Source: Thalassia testudinum
Lineage: Eukaryota; Streptophyta; Magnoliopsida; Alismatales; Hydrocharitaceae
Assembly (NCBI GenBank): GCA_037157565.1
Contig: JAZHRO010000062.1
Coordinates: 8,804,001 to 8,868,000, forward strand
DNA length: 64,000 nucleotides
Direction: 5' to 3'
Shown: piece after piece, positions 1 through 9,200 of the stretch
How positions within the stretch are numbered: position 1 is the first letter of the stretch
Layout of the letters: each line of letters begins with the position of its first letter
The notes under the pieces: generated by a model
The model's input: only the letters and a program-made list of their open reading frames with translations
Told to the model about the DNA's origin: nothing
Databases searched by the model: none
Program-made: the position numbers and the translations under genes

Positions 1-266
1 AGTAATAAAATTGTGGTTCATCTCTCTATTCTTTTTATTACAAGTGATTTTACCCTTCTCCTAAAATACCAAAAAAACAACAAAACCTAAAAGCACCAAA
101 AAGAAACAAATTTAAACGTGGATTTCAAGAAACAAACGTTGCCTCCCCGTGTTTCACCCAGGACTCCCTTTCAAGTTTTGGTAAATTTTATTTGATAGCG
201 GGTTTTGCGACTACGACGATGGGTTTCTCAAAACCCTAATTTTTCTTTGCGAAAACCCGCTCATCA
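1..266 (+). repeat. 3' end of RE1 5' LTR
   Basis: The segment ends in CA at 266, four bases before a primer-binding site. It contains the U5-type motif gcctccccgtg at 141-151, seen near the end of every LTR family here. It is related to solo LTR S1 (reverse strand) and to the RE7/RE8 LTRs. The start of the LTR lies outside the window. Confidence 0.8.
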
Positions 267-269
267 TTT

Positions 270-287
270 TGGCACCATTGCTGGAGT
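270..287 (+). promoter_or_regulatory. RE1 primer-binding site (tRNA-Asp type, decayed)
   Basis: The sequence is TGGCACCATTGCTGGAGT. It matches the plant tRNA-Asp 3' end complement TGGCGCCGTTGCCGGGGA with several transitions. It primes minus-strand cDNA synthesis in intact elements. It shares the GCTGG variant with RE7 and RE8. Confidence 0.75.
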
Positions 288-1464
288 GGCAATGGACTTT
301 GATTCGATTTTCCATGATTTTCCGCATTACTTACATATTTCTCTAACCTATCTTTCCTCTTCAATTCACTATCTTGTAGGAACCCGATTGAGGAGCTGAA
401 GGCGGTTGATTGGAGTAAAGTGTGGGTAGAGATATTTGTAAGTTTCCCCCCACTTCCCCACCCACTAGTTCATTTCGCCACTTTAATAATCAAGACCTAA
501 TCTACTTAGGTGTTTTCACTAACTCTAGGATAGAAGTTGTTTGTCTTGTTTGTCACCTCCACTCATCTCACCCCCGTATAAAAAAAAAACGCAAAAAAAA
601 AATTATATACTTTCTGATTGTGGGACAAAATTAACATACACACTACACACACCCACATTTGAGGCAAATAACCTCTTTTGATTATATCTACCCAACCAGG
701 ACTCTGACATGTGGAACTAGTACTCGCATCAACACACATAAAAGAGTAGAAATCATACTAGGTTAATCACCTTTTGTGTGCCTTAATTGGTGGTGCATCT
801 GGGCCAATTGGTTAAATTGTTTAGGCCGCACCACCTAATTTAAAACTGATTCATACTGTAGCTACCCTATAGGATTCAAATAGTTAGGTTAAGCTAGACA
901 CTCCATATTTTCTTGATTCATAAAGGAAAATACCTGAACCCGTGCTTTCAAACTTGGTTGCCTCTCAAAAACTTGGTTGAATACACCTAATATTTGAATC
1001 CTAAAAGCTACTAAGAAAGATTCGAATGCTAAAACTCACTTCATCCTAAATAATCATGAGTGAAAACTCTTGGTTGTGCATATTCATACATTTTCAAATG
1101 AACTATTAAGGGCACAACCCGTTAACAAGGCCCATCACAATCCGAAAGCACTACTATCCCAAGCCTAACTAAAATTGGGTAGATGTTGGCCCTAGGATTC
1201 ACAAAGTCTATTTCAGGGTACTCTCTTGAACACACTTCGAATTAGTGACTTCTACTTGCTTCAAAAGGTGCTAAGTTGGGGGGCTCGATTGTTAAACGAC
1301 TTAAGTAAAGGTTTGTCATAATTAGCAACCTTCGAGACACGCTCTCCCTACTTCGTTCGCCCAACTTTTACCATCTTCAGAAGCAATGACAACACCAAAT
1401 TCATGGTGTGGTTAGAGTTTATTTTTGAAGCATAGGTCCTTAGGCTACCCAATTTAAGGACTGG
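288..1464 (+). other. RE1 untranslated leader, upstream part
   Basis: No credible coding frame is present. GTAAGT at 438-443, about 150 bases after the primer-binding site, is a good splice-donor match and is followed by a C-rich stretch, as in the leaders of RE2, RE5, RE7 and RE8. The leader is cut at 1464 by RE2 and resumes at 39232. Confidence 0.75.
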
Positions 1465-2406
1465 TGATGGGAACACCATCATGAGCCATAACTAGCTTAA
1501 TTTGATTTGATTAAGTCTCTAAATGCTCCTACATAACTGCTAGAGAGTCATATTTCACTGCATAATCATTCTAAGTGAAAAATAAGAAACTATGGTTAAA
1601 ACTGTAATTTTACCAACACATCATGAATGTAGTGCAACCATGAGTTTTCCTAAGGGTTCATTAAGGGTCAAAAGGTCCTAAAAAGGTATCAAGTGGGTTA
1701 GATCAGTCAGAAAAGGGTTTGCACATGTTTTGAGAATTAAACGACTTTTGAAATCCTAAAAATTGACCCACTTAATTAACCAAGGTTTTAGTCAAGATAA
1801 AATTCACCTAGATCCTCTAAAATCATAGAAAAATATTCTCTAGGGTTTGGTACCTTCAATTTAACCATTAGAACCCATCTTGACCTAAAATAAAGTCTTA
1901 GACAGATATTTACCCTAAATTAGATTTTTGCGTAAATTACCTAGTCAAACATGGTCAAAAATAAAATTCAACTTCACAATTGGATTCCTTGAGTCCAAAT
2001 TAGGTTTGTATCAAAATTTGCACTCAAGATGAATTTGTCCTGACCTAGTTTGCAAATTGGTTCAATCTAATTACATTATGCCCTTAACTTTCAAAATCCT
2101 TTCAAATAGCCCCCTAACTTTATCATCATCTTCATAATTAGGTCCCTCCTCCATTATCGCGGAGAAATCCTTCTCTGGTGACCTTTGATTGAAGAGAACT
2201 CCTCTGTTTAATCAATCCCTTCCGAAATTGGAAGGGAGATTCTTTAAGAAATCCTCTCCAATCTGAACCTGTCCATGTGCTCCAAATCTTTCCCCATCTC
2301 TCATGCGAATGCATGAGAGATTTGGGTATCAAGAAACGCCCAATTCCAGTGAGGGTTTTGGAGCTTGGAAAGCTTGATTTCGAAGCTTTCCTTGCCTCTG
2401 GATCCC

Positions 2407-2413
2407 TATAAAA
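2407..2413 (+). promoter_or_regulatory. TATA box of RE2 5' LTR
   Basis: TATAAAA lies in ccctataaaag, about 940 bases into the LTR. The same sequence occurs at 46910-46916 in solo LTR S2. It is the probable RNA polymerase II start signal, now separated from its downstream LTR part by the RE3 insertion. Confidence 0.6.
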
Positions 2414-3990
2414 GAATCACCAGATCTTCCCAAACTCTGCAGACTTGATTTCGGGCCGTGCAACCCTCCTTTTCTCCCTCCTTGACCGACCGAAAAGCTC
2501 CTCAAGCTCCGGCGACTTCCTCCGACTCCACTCCTCGTCTGACCACAAAACCAATGGTAGATTTGCTTTCCTCTCTCTCGTCCGCTCTTGGCCGTACCAG
2601 CAGGAGCCCTTCTACCTCCATCATCATCGCCGTCCCCATCACCGGAGAGTACCTTCTTCCCCAGCACTGGCCTACCAACGTCGGTGCTGATCTCCCTCCT
2701 TTCGTCCACTTAGAATAGCTAGATTAGTTTTGTAGCTCTTTTAGTTTAGTTTTATACTCAAAAACCCCGAAAATAACCCCTTGATACCGACGTTCACCTT
2801 CATCTTCTCCTCATCCATTAACATCTCTGACGAGGCTCTCCATTCGCTACACCGCACCACAAACCTCTCCACCTACCGCAAAAGCTCCGTCGTCCTTCCA
2901 CCAACCAAATCCCTCTCTTATTTCACTGCATCACTCACCCAAACCATCTCCCGAACAAACCCTCTGTTGCACCAATAGTCCGAGGTTGTCAGACCTCCTT
3001 ACACCACCAATCGCCTCAGCACCATCACGGTTGCATTCATCGTTGTCTGGCGATGCCTCCTGTGCATTTTAACACGACCGAAAGGCCTTATTTCTGATTC
3101 ACAGGTGGCAGGTTATCATCTCCATTGGCGAAGCTTTGACGCAAGCTCGAAGCCTTGCTCCAGGTACTGTGAGACCCAAGTGAGGTCCTAAGCATTGTGG
3201 ACTTGCATCGGGATCAGCCTTGGACTTTCGATTGGAACCATTAACAGCTCCTTGGATGGCAATTGAACGAAGCAGTTGCTGCGACCTGTTGTGCGAAACG
3301 CTAAGGACGGATAGTCCCACATCGTGGACTACGAAGCGGCTGTAGTGATATAAGATGCAAAGTGTTGAGGGCTTATAGCCTCAACACTTAAGGGGTGAGG
3401 TCCCTCACACCCTTCATGCTCCTCGTCTGTGACATCTACCCCGCAAACCTGGTGCACCCAACTGACGTGCCTTCGTGCGTGTGTGTTAAGAGGTGTCGTT
3501 ATAGTTGCACTTGATACGTCGGTTTTAAAAGAAGTAAACGGAGGTGAGTCCGAGTGTCGATCTCAGGGAGGCGTGGAAATCGGATTTTGTTTACCACTTG
3601 TCACGAAAAAGGCAGAGTTTTGCTTGCGAAAGAGATGGTTTTGAAAAGCGAGAGATAGAGAGAGTTTAGGGTTAGAAAGCTCTTGGTTTTGATCATGCAC
3701 TTTAAGCAGAAATTAAAATGGCAACTAAATGGAAAATAATTTCATTAAACATGCATTCATAGTTCATGGTTTACAATATTAAATACATGCTTCAACAAAA
3801 GTAAATGAAAGCTTAAAAGAGAGAGAGAGATAGAGAGAGAGTGGAGAGCGACGAGGCAGCCACGGCGGTGGAGGAGGCTCCGTCGGTGGCTCGTCGTCTC
3901 CGGCGATTACAAGAGTGCCTAAGACTAGCTAGGAGAGGAGTGGAGTAGTTGCAAGTGGGAGAGGATGCCTTGAATGGTGGTAGAAGGGGG

Positions 3991-3998
3991 TTTAAATA
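3991..3998 (-). promoter_or_regulatory. TATA-like box of RE3 3' LTR
   Basis: On the minus strand it reads TATTTAAA followed by a run of C. The identical copy in the RE3 5' LTR is at 13599-13606. The position is similar to the TATA boxes of the other LTRs, which also precede C-rich sequence. Confidence 0.45.
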
Positions 3999-4149
3999 GA
4001 GTTAAGGGCTTCCTAAAAGAAGAATGTGCTTTAGCGACATCCAGAACGTCGCTAAAACCGCTTCCATATACGTCGGTGAAGGCCTTCTGCCGCCGGTCAG
4101 CCGCCCACCCCTCTCTCTCTTCAGGCGCGATCCGTGGCTGTCGAACGAG

Positions 4150-4583
4150 AGCCGTCCGATTGATGATCGGACGGCTGAGATCCTCCCGCGCCTGCGCTAG
4201 GATCGCGCTTCGGGCGCGCGTGCGCGCGCGCGTTTCCGCCCGGCGTGCGCGCGCGCGTGGGAGGTGGGGCGCTGTCGTCGCGCCGCGTGGCGCAATCCTG
4301 GCCGCTCGCTTCTGATCGCGCGGCTCAATTTTGCCGCGCCCTTCGCCCGCAAATGATTTTCGCTCCGCGTGAATCGAATGCGCGTCGCCGCAACGCGGGC
4401 GTGCGCGCTAACCGTTGCGCCACGCCCGCGCTTTGTCGCGGCGATCGCGGGCGAACGCGCGGATCTCGGCCGTTCGATCGAAGATCAACGGCCGAGATGC
4501 GTCCTTGGCTGGCTTGGGGGCGTGCGGGCGGCGGGGGCGGGGCGACGTGGCGCGTTCTAGGCCGTTGATCTCCAGATCAACGG
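4150..4583. repeat. Three perfect inverted repeats in RE3 LTR
   Basis: The arms are AGCCGTCCGAT/ATCGGACGGCT (4150-4160, 4166-4176), ATCTCGGCCGTT/AACGGCCGAGAT (4463-4474, 4487-4498) and CCGTTGATCT/AGATCAACGG (4562-4571, 4574-4583). They share a GATC-ACGGC-AGAT theme and recur in the other RE3 LTR, 9608 bases to the right. Related GATCCAACGGC hairpins occur in the RE7, RE8 and S1 LTRs. Confidence 0.8.
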
Positions 4584-4863
4584 TCAGGATTTCTTGGGCC
4601 CATTGTGGGAGCTCCGGATGTCGGATTTGGCCGATCTTGAGTCCGTTAGACTCCGTTCGTCGTCCTGAATCCATCCGTGCGGTCCGATTGCTCATCTGAG
4701 GCCTGCTTTGACAAAGGCTTTACACAAATGGCCATTAATACAGTTTATAAGCAATCTTGGTACTTGATGCATGCAATGCTCCTATTCTACTTTATGTTGT
4801 GCCTTTTATTCTAAAGATGGGCCATATTCAACCTAATTACTACCCCCTTGCGTGGTGTTATCA

Positions 4864-4900
4864 TACCCCCATGCTTACTCCTTGCTAGTCCCTAGCAAGG
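4864..4900 (-). promoter_or_regulatory. RE3 polypurine tract and adjacent stem-loop
   Basis: On the element strand, GCATGGGGGTA (4864-4874) abuts the 3' LTR start and is the plus-strand primer. Just upstream, 4881-4900 contains the palindrome TTGCTAGGGACTAGCAA. The same pair stands before the 3' LTRs of RE2, RE5 and RE8. Confidence 0.85.
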
Positions 4901-5452
4901 TTTATTCTAGCCTTTATTTCTTTGGCGAATTCAAGAAGTAATTGCTTAGGCACTTCGTTACTTGTCAATAAGAGGAACTATACGAAGATCTTAATCTACA
5001 AAGACTAAGCAGCGCCCGGGTGTCTGCCAAAATACGAATCGCCCGAATCCTTGCTTTGTATATATATAACTATACTTATGTATACGTATATATCTATATA
5101 TGTCTTTTTAGAATTTTTAGAATTCAGTGTGGGTTGGTAACTTTTTACGGCTACCCAACCCACCCAAAACTCGGTCAAAACCCTAAGTGCTAAGCATCTT
5201 GGTGTGAATGTTGTGATAGACTTACTTAACGGTAATTGAGACAGACTTCGAGTTTCTACGCCTCTAGGTGACCGGAAAAGAAAATAAATTTTTGCCTGAA
5301 GGTGTATTTGTTCGATTGGTAGCTTTCTCCCTGCGTTCATTTTACTTGGGGTCAACACAAGGATTTTCCAGTGTATATCTCCCCGGCTTGTACTACTTCC
5401 CCGCTTCTTCCTTAGGTGTTTTTGGTCTTCTTTTTTTTGTGCAATTATTGAG

Positions 5453-5704
5453 CTGGGCTCTGGACAACCGACCAATGGGCTGTTACCCACGATCACTTGC
5501 CAGCCATACTTGTGCGGTGAAGTGTGGTTTATTTTCTTTTCTTCTTTTCCCTTTTTTTTTTTTTTTTTTTTAATTATTATTTTTTTACGTAGGTGGCTTC
5601 CCTAATCTCAAATGTACCTAGAGGTAGTGAAAAAGAAATGGCCTGTGGCTGGGTTCTGGACAACCTGCCAATGGGCTGTTACCCACGAAAACTTGCCAGC
5701 CATA
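5453..5704 (-). repeat. Two-copy 56-bp 3' UTR repeat in RE3
   Basis: The copies are 5453-5508 and 5649-5704. On the element strand each reads tatggctggcaagtt, then cgtgggtaacagccca, then a ggttgtccagagccca-like end. They are separated by about 140 bases that include gccacctac and an A-rich tract. The order and spacing match RE1 (49895-50166) and RE8 (58973-59212). The function is unknown; a structured RNA is one possibility. Confidence 0.85.
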
Positions 5705-5820
5705 CCACCCTAGAGAGTTCATTAGCTACCCAATTTCTGTCAAAATCTCCGAGAAGTGAGTCTGTGCAAAAATGTGTGTAGATGCTTAGACTCAAAGTTT
5801 TCCTGAGTTAGAGGGTGAGT

Positions 5821-5841
5821 TGATAAGTCGTATACTTATTA
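5821..5841 (-). other. RE3 3' UTR hairpin resembling an LTR start
   Basis: On the element strand the arms are TAATAAGT and ACTTATCA around ATACG. The RE1 copy (49759-49779) and RE8 copy (58834-58854) have perfect arms TGATAAGT/ACTTATCA. The form resembles the terminal hairpins of the LTRs in this window. Confidence 0.65.
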
Positions 5842-6099
5842 CCTTATTTATTAGGTGGATTAGAATAGCTTAAAGTTGCAAGGGTTCGCCGCTAAATCCA
5901 TATTTTAATGGACACCAGGGCTAATTAAGCCTGAAGGCCTGAAAAGTCTAAGTGTTTAAGTTCTTTTTGTATTATTTCCCACTATTGACAAGTTTCTAAT
6001 GCCTAAGTTTTTCTTCCTAAATTCATTTTTTTTTTTTTTTTAATCAATTAATTTATTCATTCAGACTGATTAATTAAGCTCAGGATTATGCAGTTTACC

Positions 6100-6136
6100 A
6101 TCCCCCCCATGCTTAAGTTGAACAATGTCCTCATTG
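6100..6136 (-). promoter_or_regulatory. RE3 internal CAATGAGGACATTG plus G-tract module
   Basis: On the element strand, CAATGAGGACATTG (6123-6136) is followed after a short gap by GCATGGGGGGGAT (about 6101-6112). It lies about 130 bases past the gag-pol stop and about 1.2 kb before the true polypurine tract. The module recurs in RE1, RE2, RE5 and RE8. It may act as a second plus-strand priming site (inference). Confidence 0.75.
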
Positions 6137-6210
6137 GCAGATGCATGGATGCAAAAGGGTTCAAAAAGATAGTACCTGAGTGACGTAAACTACCAGATCA
6201 GTCTGAATCC

Positions 6211-6260
6211 GCTGGGTTGCCTCCCAGGAAGCACTGAGTTTAACGCCTCCAGCTGGGCGG
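6211..6260 (-). other. RE3 conserved post-stop module
   Basis: On the element strand, CGCCCAGC and GGCG precede TTAAACTCAGTGCTTC and GGGAGGCAACCC, directly after the gag-pol stop. RE5 (29603-29650) is nearly the same. RE2 (18271-18315), RE8 (58419-58448) and RE1 (49356-49384) keep the GGCACTAAATTCAGCACTT part. Confidence 0.7.
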
Positions 6261-6269
6261 TGCCTGGTG

Positions 6270-9200
6270 TCAGCCCTCAACAAGGGTGACACTTTCCTTG
6301 GGGGGTACCTGGGCCAGGAAATGCTTCAATCTTTGACCATTGACTGTAAAGGTGTGCCCGGTATTAAGATCGGCGATTTCGACTGCCCCATTGGAAAAGG
6401 GCTTGACCACCCGAAATGGTCCTGTCCATTTGGACCTAAGTTTCCCTGGAAAGAGTTTCAGGCGTGCATCAAATAGCCAGACTTGTTGGTTTGGCTCAAA
6501 GGTTTTCCTATGAATGAGTCGGTCGTGGACGGCTTTCATTTTCTCCTTATATAGCCGACTATTGTCAAAGGCGTCCCGACGAATTTCTTCAAGCTCAGAT
6601 AATTGAAGAGTCCTTTGCGCACCAGCTAACTGGGGATCCATGTTACATTGCTTAACAGCCCAGTAAGCCCGGTGTTCCAATTCGACAGGGAGATGGCAAG
6701 CTTTGCCAAAGACCAAGCGGTAAGGTGACATGCCTATCGGGGTCTTAAAAGCGGTCCTGTATGCCCACAGGGCATCATCAAGTCGTGTGGACCAGTCTTT
6801 CCTGTCAGGTCTCACAGTCTTCTGTAAAATGTTCTTGATTTGTCTGTTTGAGACCTCAGTCTGCCCATTTGTTTGTGGATGATACGGGGTGGCAATGCGG
6901 TGGTTTACCCCGTATTTTCTAAGTAGGGCACGGAACTGGGAATGGATAAAATGGCTTCCACCATCACTGATCATGGCCTTGGGTATTCCAAAATGGGAAA
7001 AGATGTTCTTCTTTACAAAGTCCATGACCGTCTTGTGATCGCATCGTCGGGTGGCGACGGCTTCAATCCATTTGGAAACATAGTCTACCGAGACCAAGAT
7101 ATACTCGAAGCCGTTGGATGGTGGAAAGGGGCCCATAAAATCGATACCCCAAACGTCGAAAATTTCGACAATCAAAATGGGCTGAAGGGGCATCATATCT
7201 TTTTTGGTCATTGTCCCTAGTGTTTGGCATTGTGAGCAAGTCTTGGCAAAGATGTGTGCATCCTTGAATAGGGACGGCCAATAAAATCCAGACTGCAAAA
7301 CTTTTGCAGCTGTTTTCTTGCCAGAGAAATGGCCGCCACATGCTTGGTCATGACAAAAGGAAAGCACACTCTGAACCTCGTCTTCGGGGAGGCACCTCCT
7401 GATGATCTGATCAGCACAGAGGCGAAACAGCATGGGATCATCCCAGAAATAGTGCTTGGCCTCAGCAAAGAACCTGTCCCGTTGCTGTCTGGACCAGCTG
7501 TGCGGGGTTTGTCCTATAACCAGGTAGTTGACATAGTCAGCATACCATGGCATTTTCTTGTCTTGCACGGCTAGGATGTGTTCATCAGGGAAGGTATCAG
7601 ATAGAGGTAGGGAGGGTCCAATGTGGTCTGGATGAAGTCTTGACAGGTGGTCAGCCACCACATTTTTCGATCCGGCCTTGTCTTGGATTTCCAGGTCAAA
7701 TTCCTGCAAAAGCAGGATCCATCTGATGAGCCTGGGTTTTTCGTCCTTTTTGGCCAACAGGTGCCGGATGGCTGAATGGTCGGTGTAGATAGTCACGTGG
7801 GATCCCAGCAAGTATGATCGGAATTTTTCCAGTCCAAAGACTACAGCAAGCAACTCTTTTTCTGTGACCGTATAATTACGCTGGGCCTCGTCCAACATTT
7901 TGCTCGCGTAGTAGATCACCACGGGCTTCTTGTCTTGCCTTTGTCCCAGGACAGCGCCTATGGCAAAATCTGATGCGTCACACATAATCTCAAAATCCTG
8001 GGACCAGTCTGGGGGTTGAAGTACAGGTGCGGTGGAGACTAAGTCCCGGAGGGTCTGATAAGCCTGGGTGCAATCAGGAGACATGTGGAAAGTTGCGTCG
8101 TTGGCTAGAAGGTCGGTCAAGGGTTTGGAAAGTTTGGAAAAGTCTTTGATAAACCTTCGGTAGAAGCCAACATGTCCTAGGAAAGAACGAATCTGTCGGA
8201 GCGAACTAGGTGGAGGAAGTTTGGAAATTAAATCAACCTTAGCTCGATCTACCTCGATGCCCTTATGCGAAACGATGTGTCCGAGGACAATTCCTTCTTG
8301 AACCATAAAATGGCTCTTTTCCCAACTTAACACCAAGTTAACCTCGATACATCGTTTCAGGATTTTCTCCAAGTTGCTCAAACAATGGTCGAATGAATTC
8401 CCGAATACAGAGAAATCATCCATAAAGACCTCCAAGTATTCACCCACCATTTCTGAAAAAATGGCTAGCATGCAACGCTGGAAGGTTGCGGGTGCATTGC
8501 ATAACCCGAACGGCATTCGACGGAATGCAAATGTGCCATACGGGCAAGTGAATGTGGTCTTTTCCTGATCTTCCGGAGCAATTGCGACTTGGTTATATCC
8601 TGAATATCCATCCAGGAAGCAAAAATACTTCTGCCCTGCCAATCTTTCAAGGATTTGGTCAATGAATGGCAAGGGGAAGTGGTCCTTCTTAGTGGCTTCG
8701 TTAAGCTTCCTATAATCAATACACACCCGCCATGCGGTGGTGGTGCGGGTGGGAATGGATTCGCCATGATCATTAGTGACAACGGTGAGCCCAGCCTTCT
8801 TTGGAACCACTTGAGTGGGGCTCACCCAGGGGCTATTAGAGATAGGGTAGATGATGTCGGCGTCGAGCCACTTGATAATTTCTTTTTTAACGACCTCCCG
8901 CATGTTAGGGTTTAACCATCTCTGCATCTGGCGGGAAGGTCGGGCCCCGTCTTCCAGGTAAATCTTGTGGGTGCAATAGGTGGGGCTAATTCCTCTTAGA
9001 TCTGAGATGGTCCAACCAATGGCGGCCCGATGTTCTGAAAGAGTTGCAGTCAACCTTAGTTCCTGATCCTTGGTTAGATGGGAATTAATAATCACTGGGA
9101 AGGTCTGGCCAGGTCCCAAGAAGACGTACTTGAGATTCTCGGGCAATGGTTTAAGTTCAGGTGCAGGTGGGACCACAGTCGATGGGAATGGAAAGGGCGG

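Larger units (their letters stand above)
3463..4863 (-). repeat. RE3 3' LTR
   Basis: This is the direct repeat of 13071-14471, with the same 1401-bp length. On the minus strand it runs from TGATAACACC to GGCACGTCA. It contains three perfect inverted repeats (4150-4176, 4463-4498, 4562-4583) in a very GC-rich part, and a GA microsatellite near 3820-3841. Confidence 0.95.
4901..6210 (-). other. RE3 3' untranslated region
   Basis: No coding frame is supported. The region holds two 56-bp direct repeats (5453-5508 and 5649-5704) around a T-rich tract (A-rich on the element strand), an LTR-start-like hairpin at 5821-5841, and the internal purine-tract module at 6100-6136. All of these have counterparts in the 3' UTRs of RE1 and RE8. 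Confidence 0.8.

Noticed and set aside
3974..4695. Several 90-113 codon frames in the RE3 LTR on both strands
   Set aside because: They overlap each other in GC-rich LTR sequence on both strands, with no start context or recognisable motif.
7063..8915. Short frames on either strand inside the RE3 gag-pol region
   Set aside because: They are shadows of the 1888-residue polyprotein frame.
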